This document shows, in pieces, positions 43,812 through 53,200 of a stretch of DNA of 64,000 bases. Positions within the stretch are counted from its first letter, which is position 1. Each line of letters begins with the position of its first letter. This DNA is from Cellulomonas fimi ATCC 484 (GTDB lineage: Bacteria > Actinomycetota > Actinomycetes > Actinomycetales > Cellulomonadaceae): the NCBI RefSeq assembly GCF_000212695.1, contig NC_015514.1:3968001-4032000 (forward strand), read 5' to 3'. A program made the translations under genes and the position numbers. The notes under the pieces are model-generated. The model saw only the letters and a list, made by a program, of their open reading frames with translations, ran no database searches and was not told where the DNA came from.

Positions 43812-44143
43812 TGGAGATCGAGACCGACCTGCGACCCGACGCCGCCGTGCTGCGCCCCACCGGGCGCCTCACCATGGCCACGGCGACCGAGCTGCGCACG
43901 CGCGTCGACGAGACCGTCGCGGCCGGGCACAAGGTCGTCGTGCTGGACCTCGCGGACACCACGTTCATGGACTCCTCCGGCCTCGGCGCCCTCGTCGGCG
44001 GGCTGCGCGCCACGCGCGAGGTCGGCGGCGACCTGCGCATCGCCCGGCCCGGCCCGCAGATCCTCACCGTCCTGCAGCTCACGACGATGGACCGCGTCCT
44101 GCGCCCCTACGACACCGTCGAGGACGCCCTGCGTGGCTCCTGA
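43811..44143 (+). CDS. STAS-domain anti-sigma-factor antagonist-type protein
   Basis: 110 residues; ATG overlaps the glycosyltransferase stop (TGATG). VLRPTGRLTMATATELRTRV, VVVLDLADTTFMDSSGLGAL and RPGPQILTVLQLTTMDRVLR are typical STAS motifs, with the phosphorylatable Ser in DSSGLG (about residue 57). It would be phosphorylated by the ATPase encoded next and dephosphorylated by the PP2C protein. Its free form is the output, possibly acting on the glycosyltransferase instead of a sigma factor, since no sigma gene is present. Confidence 0.94.
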   Translation: MEIETDLRPDAAVLRPTGRLTMATATELRTRVDETVAAGHKVVVLDLADTTFMDSSGLGALVGGLRATREVGGDLRIARPGPQILTVLQLTTMDRVLRPYDTVEDALRGS

Positions 44144-44537
44144 CGCGCGCGTCGAGACGGATCTGGACGGCCCCGACGACGTGGCCGTCCTCGAGCGCGT
44201 CCACGACGCGCTCGCCACGCTGTGGCGCTCCGCGGGGGACGTCGCCGAGACCGACCGCATCGCGCTCGAGACCGCGGTCGTCGAGGTCGCCGGCAACGTC
44301 GTGCGGCACGGGGACCACCGCGCGGGCCGGCACCTGCTGCTGCGTGCCGGCGACCACGGTCTCGTCGCCGAGATCACCCAGCCCGGCCCGCCGCCGCACG
44401 TCGACCTCGACGCGGTCATGCCGGGTGCGGACGCCGAGTCGGGGCGCGGCCTGGCCCTGACGCGGATGCTCGTCGACCTCACGTACACCGAGCGCGACGG
44501 CGCGGGGATCTGGACGCTGGTCCGCCCGCGCGCCTGA
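44133..44537 (+). CDS. Anti-sigma-type ATPase (RsbW-like, HATPase fold)
   Basis: 134 residues from GTG 44133, overlapping the STAS gene by 11 bases. The N-box is ETAVVEVAGNVVRHGDH (Glu and Asn of the ATP site), with GLVAEITQPGPPPHVDLDAV and SGRGLALTRMLVDLTYTERD for the G-boxes. It should act as a serine kinase for the STAS protein and as its binding partner. Last gene of the four-gene set. Confidence 0.92.
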   Translation: MAPDARVETDLDGPDDVAVLERVHDALATLWRSAGDVAETDRIALETAVVEVAGNVVRHGDHRAGRHLLLRAGDHGLVAEITQPGPPPHVDLDAVMPGADAESGRGLALTRMLVDLTYTERDGAGIWTLVRPRA

Positions 44538-44573
44538 GCACCGCCCCGGCTGCGTCGCGCGCGGGCGAGCGGG

Positions 44574-45992
44574 TCAGACGCCCGTCGTCGCCGGCAGCCG
44601 CCCGTCGTCGACCGCCGTCACCAGCGCCCCGTGGTCGGCCTCCGTGACGTCCGCGTACGCCGCCGCGAAGTCCGCGAGCGCCTCGTCCGCGACCGTCCCG
44701 GCACCCAGGTACGCGCCGACGGCGATCGCGTCCCCCGACCGTGCGTGCGCCCGCGCGAGCGTCCACGCGCACAGCCGCGCGTACGCCGCCAGCCCCTCGG
44801 GCCGGGCAGCTGCGAGGTCCACGCCGCCCTTCCAGTCCCGCAGCTGACGCACGTAGTAGTCCCGCGCGACCCCGTCGAGCCCGGCGGAGCGCTGCCAGCC
44901 GAGCATCACGTCGCTCACCGCCTGCATGAGCCGCTGCCCCTCGACGACGCGGCGGCCGTCGTGCTCGTGACGGCCGCCCACGTGCGCCGCGAGGACCGAC
45001 GGCTGCGCCTCCTTCGCCTGCAGCACGAGCGCGTCGTCGGCGTCCACGCCCTGCAGCAGCACGACGAACGCGCGCGTGCCGACGCTGCCCACGCCCACGA
45101 CCTTGCGCGCCACGTCCACGACCCGGTACCGCTCCGCCAGCCGGCGCCGGTCGGGCGCGAGCGACGCCCGGTAGTCGACCAGCAGGTCCGCCATGCCGTG
45201 ACGGAACGTCGCCGCGCGGCTCGCGGGAAGCACGTCCTCCAGGGTCGCGACCAGCGGGGGGTCGGGGACGAAGCGCCGCTCGCCGTCGACCACGGTCGTG
45301 AGCCGTGCCAGGGCCTGCAGGTGGTCGCGACGGCGGGCCTTCTCGACCGCCTGCTGCGTGCGCCGAGCCGTCCGCGTGTCCGCAGCGGCCAGCGCGACCA
45401 CGTCCTCGACGTCCGCCCGCGCGTACCAGACCGCGAGCGCCGGCTGCTGCGCGAAGCCGCGCACGGCCTCCCGGTAGGCGCGCGCCGCGTCGCGCACCAG
45501 CGTCCGCCGGCGGCGACGGCCGACGTCCACCGCGCGCGCCGCGAGCTCCAGGCTCGCGAGCAGCCGCTGCACGTCCCACTCGAACGGGCCGGGGTGCGTC
45601 TCGTCGAAGTCGTTCAGGTCGAAGACGAGCCGGCGCTCCGGCGAGCCGTAGGTGCCGAAGTTCGCGACGTGCGCGTCGCCGCACAGCTGGACGGTCAGCC
45701 CCGTGCTGCCCGCCGCCCCGAGGTCGGCCGCCATGACCACCGCCGAGCCGCGGTAGAAGGCGAAGGCCGACTCCGCCATGCGCCCGTACCGCAGCGGCAC
45801 GAGGTCCGGCAGGCGGGTCGTCGCCTGCGCCTCGAGCAGGTCCAGCGGGTCCGGACGGCCGTCGCGACCCGCGACCTCGGCGAGCGACGAGCGCGGCCGT
45901 CGGCGGCGTGCGGCGCGCCCGGCCTCCTCCCGCTGCTCCCGCTGCGCGGACGCGCGCCGCCGTGGCACGTCCGTCGCGGTCTCGTCGAGCAC
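44574..45992 (-). CDS. DUF2252 family protein
   Basis: 472 residues from GTG 45992. Family motifs: LLEAQATTRLPDLVPLRYGR, MAESAFAFYRGSAVVMAADL, VQLCGDAHVANFGTYGSPER, VFDLNDFDETHPGPFEWDVQ and VARKVVGVGSVGTRAFVVLL. The GDAH...N and DLNDFDE parts resemble the catalytic loop and metal motif of a kinase-like fold, so a phosphotransferase activity is plausible but untested to my knowledge. Common in actinobacteria, often linked to stress genes. Isolated here; converges on the ATPase gene. Confidence 0.93.
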   Translation of the reverse strand: MLDETATDVPRRRASAQREQREEAGRAARRRRPRSSLAEVAGRDGRPDPLDLLEAQATTRLPDLVPLRYGRMAESAFAFYRGSAVVMAADLGAAGSTGLTVQLCGDAHVANFGTYGSPERRLVFDLNDFDETHPGPFEWDVQRLLASLELAARAVDVGRRRRRTLVRDAARAYREAVRGFAQQPALAVWYARADVEDVVALAAADTRTARRTQQAVEKARRRDHLQALARLTTVVDGERRFVPDPPLVATLEDVLPASRAATFRHGMADLLVDYRASLAPDRRRLAERYRVVDVARKVVGVGSVGTRAFVVLLQGVDADDALVLQAKEAQPSVLAAHVGGRHEHDGRRVVEGQRLMQAVSDVMLGWQRSAGLDGVARDYYVRQLRDWKGGVDLAAARPEGLAAYARLCAWTLARAHARSGDAIAVGAYLGAGTVADEALADFAAAYADVTEADHGALVTAVDDGRLPATTGV

Positions 45993-46057
45993 GTCCGGAC
46001 GCTAGCGCCGCGCCGCACCGCTCCTCCTCGCCCGTGGCGGGTAGACGGCGGCGGGCG

Positions 46058-47635
46058 TCAGGCGCGCAAGGACTCCGCGGACTCGTGCAGCCGGCGGGCC
46101 GTGACCTCGAGCTCCTGCGTCGCCGTCCGCAGCGTGCCGATCCCGTCGGCCGCGCGCGCCTGCGCCTCGCCGACGACCCGCAGGTTCTCCGCGATCCCCC
46201 GGCCGCCCGCGGCCGCCTCGCTCACCGCCGAGGCCATCGCCGACGTCGTCGCAGTCTGCTCCTCGACGGCACCCGCGATCGTCGTCTGGAAGTCGTTGAT
46301 CTTCCCCACGACGTCGTGGATCTGCTCGATCTCCCGCGTCGCGAGCGCGACCGCCGACTGGATCGCGTCGACCCGGTTCCCGATGTCGCTCGTCGCACGG
46401 CTCGTCTCGGCCGCGAGCTCCTTGACCTCGCCCGCGACGACCGAGAACCCCTTGCCGGCCTCGCCCGCGCGCGCCGCCTCGATCGTCGCGTTGAGCGCGA
46501 GCAGGTTCGTCTGCTCCGCGATCGACGTGATGACCTTGACGACGCTGCCGATCTCCGCGGACGACTCGCCGAGCTGCGCGACCGTGCGGGACGTGCGCGC
46601 CGCGATCTGCACGGCCTCCGCCGCGACCGCGGCCGCCTCGCTCGCGTTGCGGGCGATCTCCAGGATCGACGCACCCATCTGGTGCGCGCCCGTGGCGACG
46701 GTGTCGATGCTCGTCGCGACGTCGCCCGCGCTCGTCTCCACGACCGACGTGAGCCGCGACGAGTCGTCCGCGGCGCCCGTCAGGACGTCGCTCGTCCCCA
46801 CCAGCGCCCGGACGGAGTCCTGCACGTCGACCGCCGCCCGCGTCACCTGCTCCGCAGCGGACGCGGTGCGGTCCAGGGTGTCGTTGAGCGCCGCCGCGAG
46901 GCCGTCGAGCTCCTTGCCCCGGCCCGAGCCGAGCCGCACGTGCGCGTCACCGGACCGCAGGGCGCTCGTCGCGTCGCCGATGGGCCGCACGATCGAGCGC
47001 GCCACCGCGAGGCTCACGAGCACCAGCAGGACGAGCACGACCGCGCCCGTGCCGACCACGCCGCGCGCGTCCGACACCGCCGCGGCCCGCACGTCGTCGA
47101 GGTAGATCCCCGACCCGACCACCCAGCCCCAGGGCGCGTACCCGGCGACGTAGGAGATCTTCGGCTGCGGCGCGTCCGCACCCGGCTTCGGCCACTGGTA
47201 GGCGACGAACCCGGCACCGTCGGCCTCGACGACGTCCACCATCTCGACGAACAGGTGCTTGCCGTCCGGGTCCGTGTTCTGCGTGAGGTCCGTGCCGTCG
47301 AGCTCGGGCTTGATCGGGTGCATGAGCATCGTCGGGTGCATGTCGTTGACCCAGAAGTACTCCTCGCCCGAGTAACGCAGCGTCCGCAGCTCGTCGAGAG
47401 CCGCCGCCTGGGCGGCGTCCTGCGACATGCTCCCGTCCTGCGCGAGCTGCCCGTAGCGCTCGACGACGCCCAGCGCCGTCTGCACGACGGCCCGCGTCGC
47501 GTTCTGCCGCTCCTCGACGATCCGGCGTTCGATCCCGCCGACCGCGACGGCGACGAGCGCCACCAGGCCGGCGGCGGTCAGCAGCGCGAGGGCGAGCAGG
47601 CGGGTACGGATGCCGAGGGCGGCAAGACGGGACAC
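46058..47635 (-). CDS. Methyl-accepting chemotaxis protein with single Cache domain
   Basis: 525 residues from GTG 47635. Membrane helix at about 11-32, outside sCache_2 domain at about 35-190 ([60 protein letters not shown]), second helix at about 192-212, HAMP (about 213-265) and the signalling domain whose tip is [20 protein letters not shown] followed by [20 protein letters not shown]. Cache domains of this kind often sense small organic acids. No cheA, cheW or flagellar gene is in the window, so it must work with a system encoded elsewhere. Confidence 0.95.
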   Translation of the reverse strand: MSRLAALGIRTRLLALALLTAAGLVALVAVAVGGIERRIVEERQNATRAVVQTALGVVERYGQLAQDGSMSQDAAQAAALDELRTLRYSGEEYFWVNDMHPTMLMHPIKPELDGTDLTQNTDPDGKHLFVEMVDVVEADGAGFVAYQWPKPGADAPQPKISYVAGYAPWGWVVGSGIYLDDVRAAAVSDARGVVGTGAVVLVLLVLVSLAVARSIVRPIGDATSALRSGDAHVRLGSGRGKELDGLAAALNDTLDRTASAAEQVTRAAVDVQDSVRALVGTSDVLTGAADDSSRLTSVVETSAGDVATSIDTVATGAHQMGASILEIARNASEAAAVAAEAVQIAARTSRTVAQLGESSAEIGSVVKVITSIAEQTNLLALNATIEAARAGEAGKGFSVVAGEVKELAAETSRATSDIGNRVDAIQSAVALATREIEQIHDVVGKINDFQTTIAGAVEEQTATTSAMASAVSEAAAGGRGIAENLRVVGEAQARAADGIGTLRTATQELEVTARRLHESAESLRA

Positions 47636-47716
47636 GGGTCCTCCGGGTGCGACGGGGGCGTGGACATCCCGTCGACCGCCGCACCCGCGATGTGAGCACT
47701 CCCCGCGGGTGAAGGG

Positions 47717-47808
47717 CGGAGGGCGTGGGATTCGAACCCACGAGGACGGGGGTGTCCCGCCCCAACGGTTTTCAAGACCGTCTCTTTCGGCCGCTCAGAC
47801 AGCCCTCC
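47717..47808 (-). tRNA. tRNA-Ser (anticodon UGA)
   Basis: 92 nt on the minus strand with a long variable arm. Acceptor GGAGGGC pairs with GCCCTCC; the anticodon loop CTTGAAA gives TGA, reading UCA and UCG codons; T-arm GTGGGTTCGAATCCCAC is normal. Discriminator G; CCA is not encoded. Confidence 0.97.
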
Positions 47809-47877
47809 CGGAGCCGCCCGGACGCGGCGTCGCGACGCCCATGCGCTCGGCGACGAGTCTCCCACAGCGCCACGCCG

Positions 47878-48690
47878 TCAGACCGCGCGCTCCCACCAGC
47901 GGTCGGGCCACCCCGGGCTCACCACGTCCAGCCCGAGCAGCACGGCGATCTGCGCGAGCTGCACGTCGTAGGTCGCGACCGTGCCGACCTCCGCGTGCGC
48001 CACGGCCGCTCCCACGTGCAGCGCCACGAACGACGGCAGGACGTTCGCGACCGCCGCGGCCGCGTGCAGCGACTGGTCGGAGAACCGCAGCACCTCGACC
48101 CGGTCCCCGACGTCGTGGGCGACGCCGTGCGCGCGGACCCCACGGGGACGTGCGACCCGGCGCAGCTCACTCACCCCGAGGAACGTCGTGACGAGCCGGT
48201 CCTCGTGCTCGCGCGCCCACGCGAGCCACGCCTGCCGGCACGGCGCCCCGTCCAAGTACCGCGAGAGCGCGGACCCGTCGGCGTAGACCCGCGGCCGCAC
48301 GCGACGGCCGTCCGGGCCGAACGCGGGTTCCGCGGCGTCCCACGGCGTCCGACGCCCGGTCGCGGGCACCCGACGCGGCGCGGGGACCTCGACCACCGCG
48401 GCCGGGGCCGTCGCCGGGAGCTCCCCCTCGACGGACGGCCCGGTCGCGGGGACGGGCTCGTCGTCGACCGGCCCGGTCGCGGGGACGGGCTCGTCGTCGA
48501 CCGGCCCGGTCGCGGGGACGGGCTCGTCGTCGACCGGCCCGCGCGGCTGCGGCAGCACGGCGACGAGGGCGGCGGGCACGTCGCCGTCGTCGTCCGCGGC
48601 GGCAGTCGGCTCGACGGCCCCGGGTCCCGGGACGCCGACGGCCGGCACCCCCGAAGGGGCCCGGCCGTCGACGACTGCGGGTGTGCTCAC
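47878..48690 (-). CDS. PIN-like domain protein with repeat linker, end of conservon
   Basis: 270 residues from GTG 48690, which overlaps the GTPase stop (GTGA). Residues 1-130 are Pro/Ala/Asp-rich with three exact copies of GPVDDEPVPAT (about 52-84). Residues about 135-270 look like a VapC/PIN fold: VRPRVYADGSALSRYLDGAP, LVTTFLGVSELRRVARPRGV, SFVALHVGAAVAHAEVGTVA and TYDVQLAQIAVLLGLDVVSP. The first Asp, the Glu of SELRR and the Asp of TYD are kept, but the central acidic position of PIN nucleases (usually D-x-x-H) reads V-A-L-H, so nuclease activity may be lost. It is unusual as the tail of a conservon. Confidence 0.78.
   Translation of the reverse strand: MSTPAVVDGRAPSGVPAVGVPGPGAVEPTAAADDDGDVPAALVAVLPQPRGPVDDEPVPATGPVDDEPVPATGPVDDEPVPATGPSVEGELPATAPAAVVEVPAPRRVPATGRRTPWDAAEPAFGPDGRRVRPRVYADGSALSRYLDGAPCRQAWLAWAREHEDRLVTTFLGVSELRRVARPRGVRAHGVAHDVGDRVEVLRFSDQSLHAAAAVANVLPSFVALHVGAAVAHAEVGTVATYDVQLAQIAVLLGLDVVSPGWPDRWWERAV
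48437..48535 (-). repeat. Three exact 33-bp tandem repeats inside the PIN-like gene
   Basis: Units at 48437-48469, 48470-48502 and 48503-48535 are identical and in frame, each encoding the 11-residue GPVDDEPVPAT segment on the minus strand. Exact identity suggests recent expansion; the linker length may vary among strains. Confidence 0.93.
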
Positions 48691-49298
48691 CGGCTGCGCA
48701 GACGCTCCATGGCGAGCTGCACGAGCGAGATGAGCGCCTGCTTGGTGGCCGCGCGGGACCGGGCGTCGGTGTAGAGCACCGGGACGTGGGCCGGGATCGC
48801 GAGCGCCTCGCGGACGTCGTCGAGCTGGTGCTTGGCGACGCCGTCGAAGCAGTTGACACCCACGACGAACGGGATGCCACGGCTCTCGAAGTAGTCGACC
48901 GCCGGGAAGCACTGGTCGAGACGGTCGGTGTCGACAAGCACGACGGCACCGATCGCGCCGCGCACCAGGTCGTCCCACATGAAGAGGAAGCGGTCCTGGC
49001 CCGGCGTGCCGAACAGGTACAGCCACAGCTGGCCCGGCAGCGCGATGCGGCCGAAGTCCATGGCGACGGTCGTGGTGGTCTTGCGGTCCGACACGCCACC
49101 GGCGTCGTCGACGCCGACGGAGTGCTCGGTCATCGCGGCCTCGGTGTTGAGGGGCTCGATGTCCGAGATGGACCCGATGAAGGTCGTCTTGCCGACGGCG
49201 AAGCCGCCCGCCACGACGATCTTGACGACGGTGGGTGCGACAGACCCCGCGGTCCCCGCCGGAGCGGCGACGGCGGCGTCAGAGGGCGGAAATGCCAT
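48687..49298 (-). CDS. cvnD: Conservon GTPase (CvnD-like, MglA/Ras-like)
   Basis: 203 residues from ATG 49298; an upstream TTG at 49310 is possible. P-loop VVAGGFAVGKTTFIGSISDI, switch region with TTTTVAMDFGRIALPGQLWL, FGTPGQDRFLFMWDDLVRGA (DxxG equivalent with Gly-Thr-Pro-Gly) and base recognition VVGVNCFDG (NxxD-like). These small GTPases work with a roadblock protein and a membrane histidine kinase at the inner membrane face. It overlaps the DUF742 gene upstream and the PIN-like gene downstream. Confidence 0.93.
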   Translation of the reverse strand: MAFPPSDAAVAAPAGTAGSVAPTVVKIVVAGGFAVGKTTFIGSISDIEPLNTEAAMTEHSVGVDDAGGVSDRKTTTTVAMDFGRIALPGQLWLYLFGTPGQDRFLFMWDDLVRGAIGAVVLVDTDRLDQCFPAVDYFESRGIPFVVGVNCFDGVAKHQLDDVREALAIPAHVPVLYTDARSRAATKQALISLVQLAMERLRSR

Positions 49299-49656
49299 TG
49301 AGACACTCAATCAGCACGCTCAGGGACAGGGCGGGGGACTCACCGGTGTTGACCTCGACCGGCTGAGAGGTGTGCACGCGCACGTACTGCTGGTCGGAGA
49401 GGTCGGACACGAGGATCCGGACCACGCCGAGCGGGAGGTGGAGCAGAGCCGACAGCTCCGCGACCGAGATGTAGTTGTGCGCCGCGTGCTGCAGGATCGC
49501 CCGCTTCTCGGGCGGGAGCCCTGCGCTCGTCACAGCACCCGGCATCACCTCGACCAGCGCCTCGAGAGGCAGGTCGGAGCGCGCCGAGCGCACGCGGCCG
49601 CCGGTGACGGCGTAGGGCCGCACCGTCCTGGCCTCGTACTCGATGTGCTCACTCAT
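49279..49656 (-). CDS. cvnC: DUF742 protein (CvnC-like)
   Basis: 125 residues from ATG 49656. RTVRPYAVTGGRVRSARSDL, LPPEKRAILQHAAHNYISVA, ELSALLHLPLGVVRILVSDL and the C-terminal SVLIECLNGISAL are the DUF742 pattern, a winged-helix-like fold. It is the third component of conservons and may link the receptor complex to the GTPase. Its 3' end overlaps the GTPase gene by about 20 bases. Confidence 0.95.
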   Translation of the reverse strand: MSEHIEYEARTVRPYAVTGGRVRSARSDLPLEALVEVMPGAVTSAGLPPEKRAILQHAAHNYISVAELSALLHLPLGVVRILVSDLSDQQYVRVHTSQPVEVNTGESPALSLSVLIECLNGISAL

Positions 49657-49679
49657 CTTCGAGCGGTCTCCGTCCGTTC

Positions 49680-50129
49680 TCAGGCCACCGGGGCGCGGGT
49701 CGCGCCGTCGACGGGGAGCTGCCCGCGCATCTCGGAGATGAGCTGCGGGGTGAGGGTCGCCTCGGTCCGCGAGACGAGCATCGCCATCTCGTAGCCGATG
49801 AGCCCGACGTCGCAGCTCGACTCCGCGACGACGGCGAGGACCGAGCCGTTGGAGACGCTCATGAGGAAGAGGAAGAGGCTGTCCATCTCGATGATGGCCT
49901 GCCGCACCTCCCCCGCACGGAGCTGGCGCGACGCGCCACGGGTCAGGCTCGACATGCCGGAGACGATCGCCGCGAGCTGGTCGCCGCTGGTGCGGTCGAG
50001 CTGCTCGGACATCGCCATGAGCAGACCGTCCGCCGACACCACGAGCGTGTGGCGAGTGCCGGGCACGGTCCGGACGAAGTTGTCCAGGAGCCAGCCGAAG
50101 TTGGCTGCCTCGGTGCTGAGCGCGGTCAC
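49680..50129 (-). CDS. cvnB: Roadblock/LC7 protein (CvnB-like)
   Basis: 149 residues from GTG 50129 behind GGAGGAA. NFGWLLDNFVRTVPGTRHTL, VVSADGLLMAMSEQLDRTSG, DQLAAIVSGMSSLTRGASRQ and EMDSLFLFLMSVSNGSVLAV are typical of bacterial roadblock proteins of the MglB/CvnB type, which dimerise and act as GTPase-activating or regulatory partners of the small GTPase. Second gene of the conservon. Confidence 0.95.
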   Translation of the reverse strand: MTALSTEAANFGWLLDNFVRTVPGTRHTLVVSADGLLMAMSEQLDRTSGDQLAAIVSGMSSLTRGASRQLRAGEVRQAIIEMDSLFLFLMSVSNGSVLAVVAESSCDVGLIGYEMAMLVSRTEATLTPQLISEMRGQLPVDGATRAPVA

Positions 50130-50214
50130 ACTTCCTCCTTGCTGGTGCAGTCGGTGACGACTGCTGGGTGAGACGTCACCTGGGCGGGGACGGCTGATGT
50201 GGGTTCGATGGCCG

Positions 50215-53200
50215 TCATTGGGCCTGGCCGTTCTGACCGGACGGGCCGTCCGCGGCACGGCGGCCGCGACTGGTCCCGGACTGGAAGCTCGACAGGCGCG
50301 AGCGGAGCTGGTCCGCGTCACGCTGCACGGGCTTGCCCTCATCCGCGGCCGGGACGGCCGACGGCACAGCGGAAGGAACACGACGGGTCAGCGTCTCGCT
50401 GGACGTGCCCATCGAGGCCGGACGGTAGGCCGAGAGCTGGCTCAGCTCCGACAGCGCCTGCTCCTGGATGTCCGACCGCATGGCCAGCATCGCGGCGACC
50501 TCGTCGTCCAGCGTCCCGATGCGGGGCGCGACGGACGGCGGGAGCGTCGGGTGCGGGACCGTGGCGGCGGGAGCCGCCGCGGCGGGCGGACGCGGGGCCC
50601 ACTCCGGCGGTGCCCAGCCGGCCGCGGGACGCGGCTCGGGCGGGGCGGCCGGGACGGGCGCGGGCGCCGGCGTCGGGGCGGACGGGGCCGACCACGTGGA
50701 CGCTGCCCACGCCGGTGCGGCGGGCGCGGCCTGCGGCTCGTTGTTCCAGGCGGACGAGCGGACGGGCTGCTCGACGGCCTCAGCGTGCGCGACCGGCGTC
50801 GGGCCGGACAGCGGCTCGCCGTCCTCGCCCTTCTTGCGCCCGAACAGACCCCAGCGACGCTTGGGCTTGTCCTGCTCGTCCGGACGCACGACCTCGGCGA
50901 AGCCGCCACCGGGGGTGGTCGCGGCGACCGGTGCCGGCGCCCAGGCGGGGCTGGGCTGCTGCGTCGGGGCGGGCTGCGCGGAGTCGACGGGGGCGAACGG
51001 CTGCGCCGGACGCTCCTGCTGCGGCTCCTGCCACGCGGGCTGCTCGGCGGCCGGCGGCTGCCAGGGCGTCTGCTCCGCGACGGGAGCCTGCCACGCCGGC
51101 TGCTCCTCGGCGACGGGCGGCTGCCACGGCGTCTGCTCCGCGACCGGGGCCTGCCACGCCGGCTGCTCCTCGGCGACGGGCGGCTGCCACGGCGTCTGCT
51201 CCGCGACCGGGGCCTGCCACGCGGGCTGCTCCTCGACGGCGGGAGCCTGCCACGCCGCCGTGGGCGCAGCCGCGGCCTGCCACGGAGCGGGCTCCGGCTC
51301 CTCCGGGGCGAGCTGCACGGGGGCGGGCTCGGGCTCGACCTGCGCGACCGGCTCGGCTGCGGGCTCGGCGTCCTGCCATGCGGGTGCCTGCCACGTCGGC
51401 GGCTCCCACGTCGGCGTCTCCCACGAGGGGGTCGGCCACGCGTCGTCGGACTCGGGGGCCGACGTCTCGGGCGCGGCGGCAGAGGCCTCGGGCACGACCG
51501 GGATCGCACCGGTGTGCCAGGCACGGGCCTCGTCGAGAGCCTTCTCGAACGGCACCTCGGCCTGCGCGGCCTGACGCGCCGCCCAGCCGGAGTAGCCGCT
51601 GTAGGAGGTGAAGCCCTGCATGCGCGACGTCCACACGGGCGTCTCGGCGGCAGGCGCCTGCTCGGTGGCGGCGGGTGCCTCGGGGGCGGCCTCGGCGGGC
51701 GCGGACCACGCCGCGGGCTCCGCGACACGGCTCCGCGTCGGCAGCGGGGCGGCGGCCTCCTCGGCCTGCCACGCCTCGTGCGCGGGGGCGTCGGCGGCAT
51801 GCGTCGGGGCCCAGCTCTCGGCCTCGGGGGCCGGGGTCGGCGCCCACGCGGGCTCGGCCTCGGCGACGGGCGTCGGCGCCCAGGCGGGCTCCGCGTCGGC
51901 GGGCGTCGGCGACCAGGCCGGCTCGGCCTCGGCGGCGAACGTCGGGGCCCAGGCGGGCTCCGCGTCAGCAGCAGGCGTCGGCGACCACGCCGGCTCGGCG
52001 TCGGCAGCAGGCGTCGGCGACCAGGCGGGCTCCGCGTCGGCGGCAGGCGTCGGGGCCCAGGCAGGCTCGGCGTCGGCGGCAGGCGTCGGCGACCAGGCCG
52101 GCTCCGCATCCGCCGCGGGCGTCGGCGACCACGCCGGCTCGGCGTCGGCCGCAGGCGTCGGGGCCCAGGCGGGCTCCGCGTCAGCAGCAGGCGTCGGCGA
52201 CCAGGCGGGCTCCGCGTCAGCAGCAGGCGTCGGCGACCATGCCGGCTCCGCCTCGGCAGCGGGCGTCGGGGCCCACGCGGGCTCCGCATCCGCCGCAGGC
52301 GTCGGCGACCACGCGGGCTCGACCTCGGCCGCAGGCTGGGCCTCCTCGCGAGCAGGCTCGGTCGGACGCCAGGCCTCCTCCTCGGAGTCCTCCACCAGGC
52401 CCGGGACCACGACCGGCTCCGGGCCGGCGGAGTGCGCACCGCCGAGGGCCATCCACGGCGCGCGCACCGGGTCGGCCGGGCGCTGCGGGGCGTCGTCGTC
52501 GGCGAGGCCGGGGATCTCGATGCCGGACGCGGGGGTGCCGGTGACGATCTCGCCGCGGCCACGGAAGCCGGAGAACAGGCCGGCACGCGCGGACGGCGAC
52601 GCCGGGGCCGCGGGGGCGGCCGGCTGCTCGGGCTCGGGAGCGGCCCAGGCGGACGTGCCGGCGCGCTGGCGGCTCGGCAGGCCGGAGCCCAGCGGCGTCG
52701 TGGCGATGGTCGGGGGCGTCCACTCGGTGCCCGCCGAGCCGAGGTCGGCGCTGAGGTTGCCGGAGGGCACCTCGGGCAGGACGATCTTGTCCTCGTCGAA
52801 CGTCTTCGCGGAGCGCGTCGGCAGCTGGCCGCCGCCACGGACCGGCAGGGAGCCGGGTGCGACCTCCTGCTCGCCGGTGTCGTCACCGCGCTTGCGACGC
52901 GGCAGGCCGAGGCCCGTCTGGCCGTCGGTCAGTGCGGCGAGGTCGACCTCGCGGACGACCGGCGCGGCGTCGGCCGCGGGGGCCGGTGCCGCGGCCGGCA
53001 GCTGGGCCGCGGCCGGTGCGGACGGCGCGCCGTACAGCGACGTCTCGGTCGCGGCGAACAGCGTCGACGGGAACCGGACGATGGTCTCCGTGCCGGTGCC
53101 GTGCGAGCTCTTGTGCAGCTTGACCTCGGCGCCGAGGCGCTGGGCGATGCGGCCGACGACGAAGAGGCCGAGGCGCTGGGCGCCCAGGGCGTCGCTCGCG

